NCBI RefSeq assembly: GCF_025399895.1
Contig: NZ_JAODUA010000002.1
Coordinates: 1-64,000, forward strand
Reading direction: 5' to 3'
DNA: 64,000 nt
Source: Streptomyces sp. ASQP_92
Lineage (GTDB): Bacteria > Actinomycetota > Actinomycetes > Streptomycetales > Streptomycetaceae
Part shown: piece after piece, positions 8,754-17,693 of the stretch
Numbering within the stretch: the first letter of the stretch is position 1
Layout: every line of letters starts with the position of its first letter
The notes under the pieces: generated by a model
What the model was told of the DNA's origin: nothing
Database searches by the model: none
Seen by the model: only the letters and a program-made list of their open reading frames with translations
Made by a program: the position numbers and the translations under genes

Positions 8754-10829
8754 GTGAGAGCCGCGCCGACCATTCTGCATCTGGACATGGATGCCTTCTT
8801 CGCCGCCGCAGAGCAGGCGTCGAAGCCCAGCCTGCGCGGAAAACCCGTGGTGGTGGGCGGTCTCGGTCCACGCGGTGTGGTCTCGACGGCCTCGTACGAG
8901 GCGAGACGTTTCGGGATCCGCTCGGCGATGCCCATGGCGCAGGCCCGGCGGCTCTGCCCGAACGCGGCGTACCTGGTGCCGCGCTTCCAGCTCTACCGCA
9001 CCATCAGCGAGCAGGTCATGGAGCTGCTTGGCCGGCTGTCTCCGCTGGTCGAGCCGCTGAGCCTGGACGAGGCCTTCGTGGACCTGGAGGCCGGCGGGGT
9101 GGCCTTCGGGTCGGCGGCGGCGCGGGAAGCCGGTGAGCGACTGCGCAGGGACATCAGAGCGGTCACCGGGCTGAGCGGGTCCGTCGGGCTCGCCGGGTCC
9201 AAGATGCTGGCCAAGATCGCTTCCGAGCAGGCCAAGCCGGACGGTCTGGTCCTCATGGAGCCCGGCACCGAGCGCGGCCTCCTCGCCCCCATGTCGGTGC
9301 GCATCCTCCCCGGTGTCGGCCCGGCCACCGGAGAACATCTGCGGCGGGCCGGCATGACCACCGTGTCCGACCTCTTCGAGGCGGGGGAGGACGAGCTCGT
9401 ACGGCTCCTCGGGAAGTCGCACGGGGCCTCGCTCTACCGGATGGCGTCCGGGTACGACGACCGGCCCGTGGTGGCCGAGCGGGACGCCAAATCCGTGTCC
9501 GTGGAGGACACCTTCGACGTGGACCTGCACGACCGGCTCCGAATCACCGGCGAGGTGGGGCGCCTGGCCGACCGGTGTGTGCAGCGGCTGCGGGCCTCCG
9601 GGCACTCGGGGCGCACCATCGTGCTCAAGGTCCGGCGGTACGACTTCTCGACGCTGACGCGCTCCGAGACACTGCGCGGCCCCACCGACGACCCCGCCGT
9701 GGTCCGGGAGGCGGCGGCGCGGTTGCTGGACTCCGTGGACACCACGGGCGGCGTGCGCCTGCTCGGCGTCGGGGTCAGCGGGCTCACGGACTACACGCAG
9801 GAGGACCTGTTCGCGCAGGCCGCGGGCGAGCGGGACACACAGGAGCCGGAGAGCGAGGAGGCCACCGGGGTGGTCGAGGCGGCGGAGGCGGGAATCCCGG
9901 CGGAGGCCGTGGAAGCCCCGGCACAGAGGCGCTGGCTGGCCGGGCACGACGTGCGCCATGTCGAGTACGGGGCGGGGTGGGTGCAGGGCAGCGGCGTCGG
10001 GCGGGTAACGGTGCGCTTCGAGACGCCGACGGCCCGGGTGCCGGGGCGAGTGCGGACCTTCAAGGTGGACGACCCCGGCCTGGAGCCCTCGGAACCCCTG
10101 CCGCTGGTGGAGCGGACCGGCGCGGAGGCGGGAGCGGCCGAGGAAGAGACCGGAGTGCGGGGGGCCGGGGATGCGGACGGGAAGGCGGCGACCCCCGGCG
10201 GGTCGAAGCCGGACGGGATGGCGTCACCGGCGGATGTGCCGGAGACCGATGGACGGGAGTCGACCGCGGACGTGCCCGAGGCGGACGGGCAGGCGGCGAC
10301 CGCGCGCGGCCCGCAGACGGCCCGGGAAGCGTTGGCCGAGGACGCACCTATGGCGGACGGGATGGCGTCGGCCCGGGATGTGCCCGGGGCGGACGGGCAG
10401 GCGGCGACCGCGCGCGGCCCGCAGACGGCCCGGGAAGCGTTGGCCGAGGACGCACCGATGATGGATGGGATGGCGTCGGCCCCCGACGTGCCCGGGGCGG
10501 ACGGGCAGGCGGCGACCGCGCGCGGCCCGCAGACGGCCCGAGAAGCGTTGGCCGAGGATGCACCTATGGCGGACGGGATGGCGTCGGCCCCGGACGCGCC
10601 CGGGGCGGACGGACACGCATCGACCGCGCGCGGCCCGCAGCCGCTCGGGATGGCGGTGGCGGTGGCGGTGGACGGGGCGCAGGCGGTCGGGGTGGGCGGG
10701 GTGGAGGCCGCCGGGGTGGCGGTCGGCGCGGGTCGCCCGCCGGGTCAGATGTCGCCGCCCGCGAGTCGGCCGAAGTCCCGGTCGGAAGGCGGTGGGCCGG
10801 GTTCGGGGGCCGCGATGTCCAGGCCGTAG
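8754..10829 (+). CDS. dinB: DNA polymerase IV with long repetitive C-terminal tail
   Basis: Y-family translesion polymerase, 691 residues from GTG 8754. The catalytic core (about 1-350) has HLDMDAFFAAAEQ and SLDEAF with the metal-binding acidic residues. A beta-clamp motif QEDLF follows (about residues 349-353). Next is a Tudor-like stretch with HVEYGAGWVQGSGVGRVTVRF, seen in actinobacterial DinB. After about residue 455 the protein becomes low-complexity, with a 36-residue unit repeated 3.3 times (10281-10640), and the last 85 bp overlap the convergent PRC-barrel gene. The tail is much longer than usual for Pol IV. A TTG at 8724 is rejected as start because it lies in the damage promoter; the message is probably leaderless from GTG 8754. 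Confidence 0.9.
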   Translation: MRAAPTILHLDMDAFFAAAEQASKPSLRGKPVVVGGLGPRGVVSTASYEARRFGIRSAMPMAQARRLCPNAAYLVPRFQLYRTISEQVMELLGRLSPLVEPLSLDEAFVDLEAGGVAFGSAAAREAGERLRRDIRAVTGLSGSVGLAGSKMLAKIASEQAKPDGLVLMEPGTERGLLAPMSVRILPGVGPATGEHLRRAGMTTVSDLFEAGEDELVRLLGKSHGASLYRMASGYDDRPVVAERDAKSVSVEDTFDVDLHDRLRITGEVGRLADRCVQRLRASGHSGRTIVLKVRRYDFSTLTRSETLRGPTDDPAVVREAAARLLDSVDTTGGVRLLGVGVSGLTDYTQEDLFAQAAGERDTQEPESEEATGVVEAAEAGIPAEAVEAPAQRRWLAGHDVRHVEYGAGWVQGSGVGRVTVRFETPTARVPGRVRTFKVDDPGLEPSEPLPLVERTGAEAGAAEEETGVRGAGDADGKAATPGGSKPDGMASPADVPETDGRESTADVPEADGQAATARGPQTAREALAEDAPMADGMASARDVPGADGQAATARGPQTAREALAEDAPMMDGMASAPDVPGADGQAATARGPQTAREALAEDAPMADGMASAPDAPGADGHASTARGPQPLGMAVAVAVDGAQAVGVGGVEAAGVAVGAGRPPGQMSPPASRPKSRSEGGGPGSGAAMSRP
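10281..10640 (+). repeat. 108-bp in-frame tandem repeat in the dinB tail
   Basis: Three complete 108-bp units (10281-10388, 10389-10496, 10497-10604) and a partial fourth (10605-10640). Each encodes a 36-residue unit beginning [20 protein letters not shown]. The units differ by only a few bases, mainly near DAPMADGMASxxD. Weaker related blocks precede the array from about 10213. Because 108 is a multiple of 3, copy-number change would keep the frame. Confidence 0.92.
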
Positions 10830-11122
10830 TGGTGGTAGAGCTGGAGCTCCTGTTCCGGGGAGAGATGGCGGCCCACGCCGAAGTCGGGCGCGTCCTTGAT
10901 CAGGGCGCGGTCGTAGGGGACGCGCAGCGTCTCGTCGACCAGGGTGCTGGGTTCCAGGGGGACGAAGGCGTCCCTGCTGAACAGTCCGGTGCGTACGGCG
11001 GCCCACTCCGGGGCGCCCGTGGCGTCGTCGAGGTAAACCTCGTCCACCGTTCCGATCTTGTGTCCATTGCGGTCGTATGCCTTGCGGCCGATCAGGCTGC
11101 GCGGATCGATATCGGTCTGCAC
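10745..11122 (-). CDS. PRC-barrel domain protein
   Basis: 125 residues. The PRC-barrel (about 5-75) is recognisable from SLIGRKAYDRNGHKIGTVDE and YLDDATGAPEWAAVRTG, and a C-terminal segment contains LSPEQELQLYHHYGLD. Such proteins are small stress- or envelope-linked factors of unclear function. The GTG start at 11122 has GGAGGG a few bases upstream; a TTG at 11143 would also be in frame. The 3' end overlaps the convergent dinB tail by 85 bp. Confidence 0.88.
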   Translation of the reverse strand: MQTDIDPRSLIGRKAYDRNGHKIGTVDEVYLDDATGAPEWAAVRTGLFSRDAFVPLEPSTLVDETLRVPYDRALIKDAPDFGVGRHLSPEQELQLYHHYGLDIAAPEPGPPPSDRDFGRLAGGDI

Positions 11123-11263
11123 GGTCCCTCCAACTGGTCGCAACCGGTTACAACTGCTCCATAAGCACTACGAAAGGGCACATCGTGGGTGTTGGCCACT
11201 TGAGCAGTTGAACAAAGAATCGGCTCGGAGTGCGCTGGTAGGCTGGCAAACGGCTGCTGACCC

Positions 11264-11505
11264 CGTGCGGGAGAGTCCTCCGACGTACTCACTGAGTCCT
11301 CGGCGGACGCCGAAGGAGCAACTCCTCCCCGGAATCTCTCAGGCCCACGGACCGCACGGACGAGGTCACTCTGGAAAGCAGGACGGGGGAAGCACGGGCA
11401 CTTCGGCCCGGGCGGAACCTTTCCTCACCGACGGTGAAAACCGGAGCGCCCCCGCGCGCCCCGGTGAAGCTCTCAGGTTGAGATGACAGAGGGGGAGGCC
11501 GTCCG
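11264..11505 (+). promoter_or_regulatory. Tandem glycine riboswitch upstream of gcvP
   Basis: Two glycine aptamers in a row. The first (about 11264-11382) has GCGGGAGAG, CGCCGAAGGAGCAA, CTCTCAGGCCC and CTCTGGAAAGC. The second (about 11386-11505) has CACCGACGGTGAAAACC, CTCTCAGG and GACAGAGGGGGAGG. These are the conserved cores of the glycine riboswitch family, which turns on glycine cleavage genes when glycine is abundant. It ends about 40 nt before the gcvP ribosome site, so control of either elongation or translation is possible. Confidence 0.92.
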
Positions 11506-11558
11506 GGTACCCGCGCCGTGGTACCCCTCGCAGGTCGTGCGACCAGGAGGCCTCCGTC

Positions 11559-14444
11559 ATGACCGCCAACCGCATTCCGCTCAGCCGGCTCGAGCGCGGC
11601 ATCCCCTTCGAGCAGCGCCACATCGGGCCCGATGCCGAGGCTCAGGCGAAGATGCTCGCCCAGGTCGGCTACGGCTCGCTCGACGAGCTGACCGCCGCCG
11701 CCGTTCCCGAGGTCATCAAGAGCGCCGGGGCACTGAACCTGCCCGACGCGCGGACCGAGGCCGAGGTGCTCGCCGAGCTGCGACAGCTCGCGGACCGCAA
11801 CCAGGTGCTCGCCCCCATGATCGGCCTGGGTTACTACGGCACCTTCACGCCGCCGGTGATCCTGCGCAACGTCATGGAGAACCCGGCCTGGTACACGGCG
11901 TACACGCCCTACCAGCCCGAGATCTCGCAGGGCCGCCTGGAGGCGCTGCTCAACTTCCAGACCATGGTCGCCGAGCTCACCGGTCTGCCCACCTCGGGCG
12001 CCTCGCTCCTCGACGAGAGCACCGCGGCCGCCGAGGCGCTCGCCCTGTCCCGGCGCGTGGGCAAGGTCAAGGGCGGGGTCTTCCTCGTCGACGCCGACAC
12101 CCTGCCGCAGACCATCGCCGTGATCCAGACCCGCGCCGAGCCGACCGGCGTCGAGGTCGTCGTCGCCGACCTGAGCGACGGCATCCCGGCCGAGGTCGCC
12201 GAGCGCGGTGTCTTCGGCGTGCTGCTCCAGTACCCCGGCGCCTCCGGCCAGGTCCGTGACATCAAGCCCGTCATCGACGCGGCCCACGAGCTCGGCGCGA
12301 TCGTCACCGTCGCCGCCGACCTCCTCGCCCTCACCCTGCTCGCCTCGCCGGGCTCGCTCGGCGCGGACATCGCCGTCGGCACCACCCAGCGCTTCGGCGT
12401 CCCGATGGGCTTCGGCGGCCCGCACGCCGGGTTCATGGCGGTCCAGGAGAAGTTCGCCCGCAGCCTGCCCGGCCGCCTCGTCGGCGTCTCCGTCGACGCC
12501 GACGGCAACAAGGCCTACCGCCTGGCGCTCCAGACCCGCGAGCAGCACATCCGCCGCGAGAAAGCCACCAGCAACATCTGCACCGCCCAGGTGCTGCTCG
12601 CCGTCATGGCCGGGATGTACGCCGTCTACCACGGTCCGGACGGGCTGCGCCAGATCGCCCAGCGCACCCACCGCTACGCCGTCCTGCTCGCCGAGGGCCT
12701 CAAGGCCGCCGGGGTCGACGTCGTCCACGGCGCCTACTTCGACACGCTCACCGTGCGGGTCCCGGGCAGCGCCGCCAAGGCCGTGGCCGCCGCCCGCGAG
12801 GGCGGGGTCAACCTGTACCTCGTCGACGCCGACACCGTCTCCATCGCCTGTGACGAGACCACCAACCGGGCCCAACTGGCCGCCGTCTGGGCCGCGTTCG
12901 GGGCCGACGCCGACATCGAGACGCTGGACGCGACGGCCGCCGACACCCTGCCGGACGCGCTGCTGCGCACCGACGACTTCCTGACCCACCCGGTCTTCCA
13001 CCAGCACCGCTCCGAGACCGCGATGCTGCGCTACCTGCGCAAGCTCGCCGACCGCGACTACGCGCTGGACCGGGGCATGATCCCGCTCGGCTCCTGCACG
13101 ATGAAGCTGAACGCGACCACCGAGATGGAGCCGGTGACCTGGCCCGAGTTCGGGCAGATCCACCCCTTCGCGCCGGTCGACCAGGCCGCCGGCTACCTCA
13201 CGCTCATCCGTGAGCTGGAGGAGCGGCTCGCCGAGGTCACCGGGTACGACGCGGTGTCCATCCAGCCCAACGCCGGTTCCCAGGGCGAGCTCGCGGGCCT
13301 GCTCGCGGTGCGCGCCTACCACCGCGCCAACGGCGACACCCAGCGCACCGTCTGCCTCATCCCGTCCTCCGCGCACGGCACCAACGCCGCGAGCGCCGTG
13401 ATGGCCGGCATGAAGGTCGTCGTCGTCAAGACCGCCGACGACGGCGAGGTCGACGCCGCCGACCTGCGCGCCAAGATCGAGCAGTACCGCGACGAGCTCT
13501 CGGTGCTGATGATCACCTACCCGTCCACGCACGGTGTGTTCGAGGAGCACGTCGCCGACATCTGCGCCCAGGTCCACGAGGCCGGCGGCCAGGTGTACGT
13601 CGACGGTGCCAACCTCAACGCGCTGGTGGGCCTCGCCAAGCCGGGCAAGTTCGGCGGCGACGTCTCGCACCTCAACCTGCACAAGACGTTCTGCATCCCG
13701 CACGGCGGCGGCGGCCCCGGCGTCGGCCCGGTCGGTGTGCGCGCCCACCTCGCGCCGTACCTGCCGAACCACCCGCTCCAGCCGACCGCCGGTCCCGCGA
13801 CGGGCGTCGGCCCGATCTCCGCGGCCCCCTGGGGCTCGGCCGGCATCCTGCCGATCTCCTGGGCGTACGTCCGTCTGATGGGTGGCGAGGGGCTCAAGCG
13901 GGCGACCCAGGTCGCCGTGCTCGCCGCCAACTACATCGCCAAGCGCCTGGAGCCGCACTACCCGGTGCTCTACACGGGCCCGGCCGGTCTCGTCGCCCAC
14001 GAGTGCATCGTGGACCTGCGCCCGCTGTCCAAGGCGACCGGCGTCAGCGTCGACGACATCGCCAAGCGCCTGATCGACTACGGCTTCCACGCGCCGACCA
14101 TGTCGTTCCCGGTGGCCGGCACGCTGATGATCGAGCCCACCGAGTCCGAGGACCTGGGCGAGATCGACCGGTTCTGCGACACGATGATCGCGATCCGCGG
14201 CGAGATCGAGAAGGTCGCCTCCGGCGCCTGGCCCGCCGACGACAACCCGCTCGCCAACGCCCCGCACACCGCGGCGGCGCTCGGCGGCGAGTGGAACCAC
14301 GCCTACAGCCGCGAGGACGCCGTCTTCCCGGCCGGGGTGTCGGCCGCCGACAAGTACTGGCCGCCGGTCCGCCGCATCGACGGAGCCTTCGGCGACCGCA
14401 ACCTGGTCTGCTCCTGCCCGCCGCTGGACGAGTACGACCACTGA
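11559..14444 (+). CDS. gcvP: Glycine dehydrogenase (decarboxylating), P-protein of glycine cleavage
   Basis: 961 residues, the fused single-chain P-protein. It decarboxylates glycine and passes the aminomethyl group to the lipoyl H-protein. The N-terminal half starts [17 protein letters not shown], and the pyridoxal phosphate lysine is Lys709 in [19 protein letters not shown] 11559 has AGGAGG at 11545-11550 with an 8-nt spacer. Regulation by the tandem glycine riboswitch upstream is clear from the sequence. gcvT and gcvH are not in this window. Confidence 0.98.
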   Translation: MTANRIPLSRLERGIPFEQRHIGPDAEAQAKMLAQVGYGSLDELTAAAVPEVIKSAGALNLPDARTEAEVLAELRQLADRNQVLAPMIGLGYYGTFTPPVILRNVMENPAWYTAYTPYQPEISQGRLEALLNFQTMVAELTGLPTSGASLLDESTAAAEALALSRRVGKVKGGVFLVDADTLPQTIAVIQTRAEPTGVEVVVADLSDGIPAEVAERGVFGVLLQYPGASGQVRDIKPVIDAAHELGAIVTVAADLLALTLLASPGSLGADIAVGTTQRFGVPMGFGGPHAGFMAVQEKFARSLPGRLVGVSVDADGNKAYRLALQTREQHIRREKATSNICTAQVLLAVMAGMYAVYHGPDGLRQIAQRTHRYAVLLAEGLKAAGVDVVHGAYFDTLTVRVPGSAAKAVAAAREGGVNLYLVDADTVSIACDETTNRAQLAAVWAAFGADADIETLDATAADTLPDALLRTDDFLTHPVFHQHRSETAMLRYLRKLADRDYALDRGMIPLGSCTMKLNATTEMEPVTWPEFGQIHPFAPVDQAAGYLTLIRELEERLAEVTGYDAVSIQPNAGSQGELAGLLAVRAYHRANGDTQRTVCLIPSSAHGTNAASAVMAGMKVVVVKTADDGEVDAADLRAKIEQYRDELSVLMITYPSTHGVFEEHVADICAQVHEAGGQVYVDGANLNALVGLAKPGKFGGDVSHLNLHKTFCIPHGGGGPGVGPVGVRAHLAPYLPNHPLQPTAGPATGVGPISAAPWGSAGILPISWAYVRLMGGEGLKRATQVAVLAANYIAKRLEPHYPVLYTGPAGLVAHECIVDLRPLSKATGVSVDDIAKRLIDYGFHAPTMSFPVAGTLMIEPTESEDLGEIDRFCDTMIAIRGEIEKVASGAWPADDNPLANAPHTAAALGGEWNHAYSREDAVFPAGVSAADKYWPPVRRIDGAFGDRNLVCSCPPLDEYDH

Positions 14445-14458
14445 CCCACCCATGCGTA

Positions 14459-14492
14459 AGGGCCGGTTCGGGGTTGTCCCCGGGCCGGCCCT
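14459..14492 (+). terminator. Hairpin terminator after gcvP
   Basis: AGGGCCGG pairs with CCGGCCCT, with an inner GGGG/CCCC stem and a TTGT loop, 14 nt after the gcvP stop. It lacks a long T-tract. Confidence 0.65.
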
Positions 14493-14559
14493 CATGTGTC
14501 CGTACGGGACGCTTCCGCTGGGGAGGCGTCCCTACGAGCGCTGTCCGTACGAAGCCGCG

Positions 14560-14766
14560 CTAGGCGGCGGTCGCCACCTGCTCCGCCGTGAGCGACCGGT
14601 GCGGGGCGATGATCTGCCCGTCCGGCAGCAGCTCACCGGTGTCCTCGAAGAGCAGGACACCGTTGCACAGCAGGCTCCAGCCCTGCTCCGGGTGGTGTGC
14701 CACGGGCTTCGCGGCTTCCCGGTCGGCGGAGAAGGCTGTCGGGCAGGCTGGCTGGTGCTGGCACAT
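14560..14766 (-). CDS. DUF5999 family small protein
   Basis: 68 residues starting MCQHQPACPTA and containing EQGWSLLCNGVLLFEDTGEL and LPDGQIIAPHR, the pattern of the streptomycete DUF5999 family. The closely spaced Cys and His near the N-terminus suggest metal binding, but no function is known. A longer in-frame reading from ATG 14823 (87 residues) is possible because GGGGGG lies upstream of it; I prefer the MCQHQ start because the extra 19 residues look like untranslated leader. Confidence 0.75.
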   Translation of the reverse strand: MCQHQPACPTAFSADREAAKPVAHHPEQGWSLLCNGVLLFEDTGELLPDGQIIAPHRSLTAEQVATAA

Positions 14767-15040
14767 GGATGCGTTCTTTCGCTGCGTCGTGGTGAGTGTG
14801 CTGCGGCTCGATGCGTTGTTCATGGCCGCCCCCCGTAGTCAGTCGGTCGGTCCGTTCCCAGTGTTGCCCCACGGGAGTCAATCCGCAGGGATTTCGCGGC
14901 AGCGCTTCCTACTGCTTAAGGACGTGTCACCCGTGCGGACGGTTCAGCTCAACTGGCCTGTCTTTTCGGGTGGTTCGGGGTGGCCCGGCAGGACTAGCCC
15001 GTATGGCGGAGCCGCGCGTACGCAGCATAGACACACCAGG

Positions 15041-15074
15041 CCCCGCGACCACACTGGTCGCGGGGCACTTTTTT
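15041..15074 (+). terminator. Intrinsic terminator with no plus-strand gene in front
   Basis: Perfect 10-bp stem (15041-15050 with 15056-15065), 5-nt loop and a TTTTTT run at 15069-15074. The T-tract is on the plus-strand side, yet both neighbouring genes (14560-14766 and 15096-15683) are on the minus strand. It therefore ends either read-through from gcvP or an unannotated plus-strand RNA arising in 14830-15040. Confidence 0.8.
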
Positions 15075-15095
15075 CGCCGGGCGCCGACGGAGGGG

Positions 15096-15683
15096 TCAGA
15101 CGGGCTGGCCGAGCAGGGGAGCGGCGGCCAGGCGCAGGGTGAGGACCGGCAGCAGTTCGCTGACCCGCAGCGGACGGTGGGCGCAGATGCCGGGCGGGGC
15201 GGGGGCCAGCGGCACCAGGAGGTCGTGGGGCGCGGGGCTGCCCGAGCCGCCGTCGGCGGTCGTGTCCGCGTGCAGCCACAGGGTGAGCATGTACAGCTCG
15301 GGGATCGAGAGCAGCCGGGGCTGGTAGTGGGTGGCGAGCGGCTCGGCCTGGCGCAGGGCGCGCTGGGTCGAGGCGATGTAGGGGCCCTCGAAGAAGTGCG
15401 AGAAGGCCCAGCCGTCCGGAGTGAGGCGGGTGTCCGCGGCGGCGACCGGGTGGTCGGGGCCGCTGATCAGGAAGCGCCATCCGGCCAGGCGGGTGCGGGG
15501 GGTACGGCCGCCCGGGGTGATCCCGTCCAGGACGTGCAGGGGGAGCGGGAGTTCGGGGGTGAGCGGACCTTCGGCGGAGCGGAGGGCCGGGGTGCGGGCC
15601 TCGCGTACGGCGGTGGGGGAACCGAGTGCCGCGAGGACGCTGCGCAGGGCGGGCGCGGGGGCCGGGGGGACATGCAGCGGCAT
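15096..15683 (-). CDS. Conserved hypothetical protein
   Basis: 195 residues, not recognised. It is rich in Pro, Leu and Ala, has no convincing transmembrane segment or signal peptide, and contains a compact central region (GWRFLISGPDHPVAAADTRL, GWAFSHFFEGPYIASTQRAL) that looks like folded protein. ATG 15683 has GAGG about 9 nt upstream. It stands alone between the orphan terminator and a 490-bp non-coding stretch. Codon use is normal for the window. Confidence 0.7.
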   Translation of the reverse strand: MPLHVPPAPAPALRSVLAALGSPTAVREARTPALRSAEGPLTPELPLPLHVLDGITPGGRTPRTRLAGWRFLISGPDHPVAAADTRLTPDGWAFSHFFEGPYIASTQRALRQAEPLATHYQPRLLSIPELYMLTLWLHADTTADGGSGSPAPHDLLVPLAPAPPGICAHRPLRVSELLPVLTLRLAAAPLLGQPV

Positions 15684-16172
15684 GGTGGGTCGCCTCTCAC
15701 TTCGGAGACACGGTGATGCGTGGGCGGTGCGGACGGCGCTGTCTGCGGTGCGGGGTCAGAGGGGGGCCGACGATGGAGGGCCGGGGCGCCAACTCTCTGC
15801 CTCGTTTGCGGAGTTTATACGACACGTGTTCACGCGTTGTTTCGTCTAGCCGTCCCGGTATTTGCCCGCAAGCCGGTATCAGGCCCTTACATGCGGGCGC
15901 CCTACCGGGGGAAATATGGTGCGCGCCGCGCCGACCTGGAGATTTGTCCCGGCGGGGGTCGGCCGATTCTCGTCGGTGTTTTTCACCATTGCCGAGAACG
16001 CGGTAACTGCACGTTGCCGTATGCCCGCCGAATGTGCCGGAGGCCGTAGTCGGCGACGCTACTCCATCAGCACCTCCCGCGCAGGCGTTATGGATCAGTC
16101 AGTCTGGGCATTATCGACCATGACACGGAGTGCCCGGCGCCACCGGGCACCCATTCGAGGAGGGACCCATCG
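15684..16172. other. 490-bp intergenic region without a supported gene
   Basis: The region has clearly lower GC content than its surroundings and no frame with streptomycete codon bias. It must hold the divergent promoters for the hypothetical gene at 15683 and the ligase-like gene at 16173. Visible structure includes ACACGTGT near 15824, two CCGGTAT copies near 15854 and 15874, and an 8-bp hairpin (16130-16137 with 16143-16150) immediately before the ribosome site of the ligase-like gene. Confidence 0.6.
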
Positions 16173-17693
16173 ATGGGGGAGAAGGTCGTGGCAGGCGGAT
16201 TCGACCTGTCCGATCGGCACCGCTACCGGGACAAGCTGCACCAGTGTCTGGAGGGGCTGGAGAAGCTGCTGGCCCAGAAGCGGTTCGACCGTCCCAAGAA
16301 CATGATGGGGCTGGAGCTGGAACTGAATCTCGCGGGTCCCGACGGTATGCCGCGGATGATGAATGGCGCGGTGCTCGAACGCATCGCGAGCCGGGATTTC
16401 CAGACCGAACTCGGAATGTTCAATCTGGAAGTGAACATCGCTCCGCACCGGCTCGGAGGCCGGGTATTCGATCAGCTCGCCGAGGAGCTGCGCACTGCCC
16501 TCGGGTATGCCGATCGCAAGGCGGCCGAGGTCGACGCCGGCATCGTCATGATCGGTATTCTGCCGACGCTGACGCAGAACGATCTCGTACCCGGGAACCT
16601 TTCCGACGTCGACCGCTACCAGTTGCTCAACGATCAAATTGTGGCGGCCCGTGGGGAGGATTTCACCCTCGACATCCAAGGGGTGGAACGGCTCTCCTGC
16701 ACCTCCGCGTCGATCGCCCCCGAGGCCGCCTGTACCTCCGTGCAGTTGCATCTGCAGGTGACGCCGGGGCGGTTCGCCGCGGTGTGGAACGCGGCTCAGG
16801 CGGTCACGGCCGTGCAGGTCGCGGTGGGTGCCAACGCGCCCTTCCTGTTCGGGCGTGAGCTGTGGCGGGAGTCCCGGCCGCCGCTGTTCGAGCAGGCCAC
16901 CGACACCCGGCCGGCCGAGCTGCGCGCCCAAGGGGTGCGTCCGCGCACCTGGTTCGGGGAGCGCTGGGTGTCGTCCGCCTATGAACTCTTCGAGGAGAAC
17001 CTGCGGTTCTTCCCGCCGCTGCTGCCCATCTGCGACGAGGAGGATCCGCTGCGCGTCATCGCGGACGGCGGGGTGCCGGGCCTGAAGGAGCTCGTGCTGC
17101 ACAACGGCACGATCTACCGGTGGAACCGGCCGGTGTACGGGATCGCCGACGGGGTGCCTCATCTGCGGGTGGAGAACCGGGTGTTGCCGGCCGGGCCCAC
17201 CGTCGCCGACGTCCTGGCCAACGCGGCCTTCTACTACGGCCTGGTGCGCGCCCTCGCGGAGGAGTCGCGGCCGGTGTGGACGCGGCTTCCCTTCGAGTCG
17301 GCCGCTTCCAACTTCGACGCCGCATGCCGCTACGGCATCGAGGCCGAGCTGCTGTGGCCGGTGCCGCGCCGCGGGGGCGGTGTCGCCCGGGTGCCGGCCA
17401 TCAAGCTCGTCAGTGAGGAGCTGCTGCCGCTGGCGGCCGCGGGGCTCGACGCGTGGGGCATCGAGGCGGCCGACCGGGACCATTACCTCGGCATCATCGA
17501 GGAGCGCTGCCGGCGTCGCGTCAACGGGGCGTCCTGGCAGGTCGACACCTACCACCGGGCGCTGGCCGCCGGACTCGGCAGGGAGGCCGCGCTCGCGGCC
17601 ACCACCCGGCGCTACCGGGAGCTGATGCTGGAGGGCGAGCCCGTGCACACCTGGCCGACCGGCTTCCCCGGCCCTGAGGCGCGCCGGCGCTAG
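16173..17693 (+). CDS. Glutamate-cysteine ligase family protein (GCS2-like)
   Basis: 506 residues of the GCS2/carboxylate-amine ligase fold: GLELELNLAG near 46, FNLEVNIAPH near 84 and RVENRVLPAGPTVAD near 330 carry acidic and Arg residues of the ATP-grasp-like site. Family members make gamma-glutamyl bonds, but the substrate here is unknown; mycothiol makers such as streptomycetes do not use glutathione. ATG 16173 has AGGAGGG at 16158-16164 with an 8-nt spacer. A hairpin just upstream (16130-16150) might influence translation. Its TAG stop shares the tetranucleotide CTAG with the stop of the convergent gene. Confidence 0.87.
   Translation: MGEKVVAGGFDLSDRHRYRDKLHQCLEGLEKLLAQKRFDRPKNMMGLELELNLAGPDGMPRMMNGAVLERIASRDFQTELGMFNLEVNIAPHRLGGRVFDQLAEELRTALGYADRKAAEVDAGIVMIGILPTLTQNDLVPGNLSDVDRYQLLNDQIVAARGEDFTLDIQGVERLSCTSASIAPEAACTSVQLHLQVTPGRFAAVWNAAQAVTAVQVAVGANAPFLFGRELWRESRPPLFEQATDTRPAELRAQGVRPRTWFGERWVSSAYELFEENLRFFPPLLPICDEEDPLRVIADGGVPGLKELVLHNGTIYRWNRPVYGIADGVPHLRVENRVLPAGPTVADVLANAAFYYGLVRALAEESRPVWTRLPFESAASNFDAACRYGIEAELLWPVPRRGGGVARVPAIKLVSEELLPLAAAGLDAWGIEAADRDHYLGIIEERCRRRVNGASWQVDTYHRALAAGLGREAALAATTRRYRELMLEGEPVHTWPTGFPGPEARRR

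Noticed and set aside
10213..10640. CRISPR-like array
   Set aside because: Units are contiguous 108-bp in-frame repeats inside dinB with no spacers or cas genes.
11289..14495. 1068-codon minus-strand open frame opposite gcvP
   Set aside because: Shadow of gcvP; composition dominated by Gly, Val, Asp and Arg from reading the complement of biased codons.
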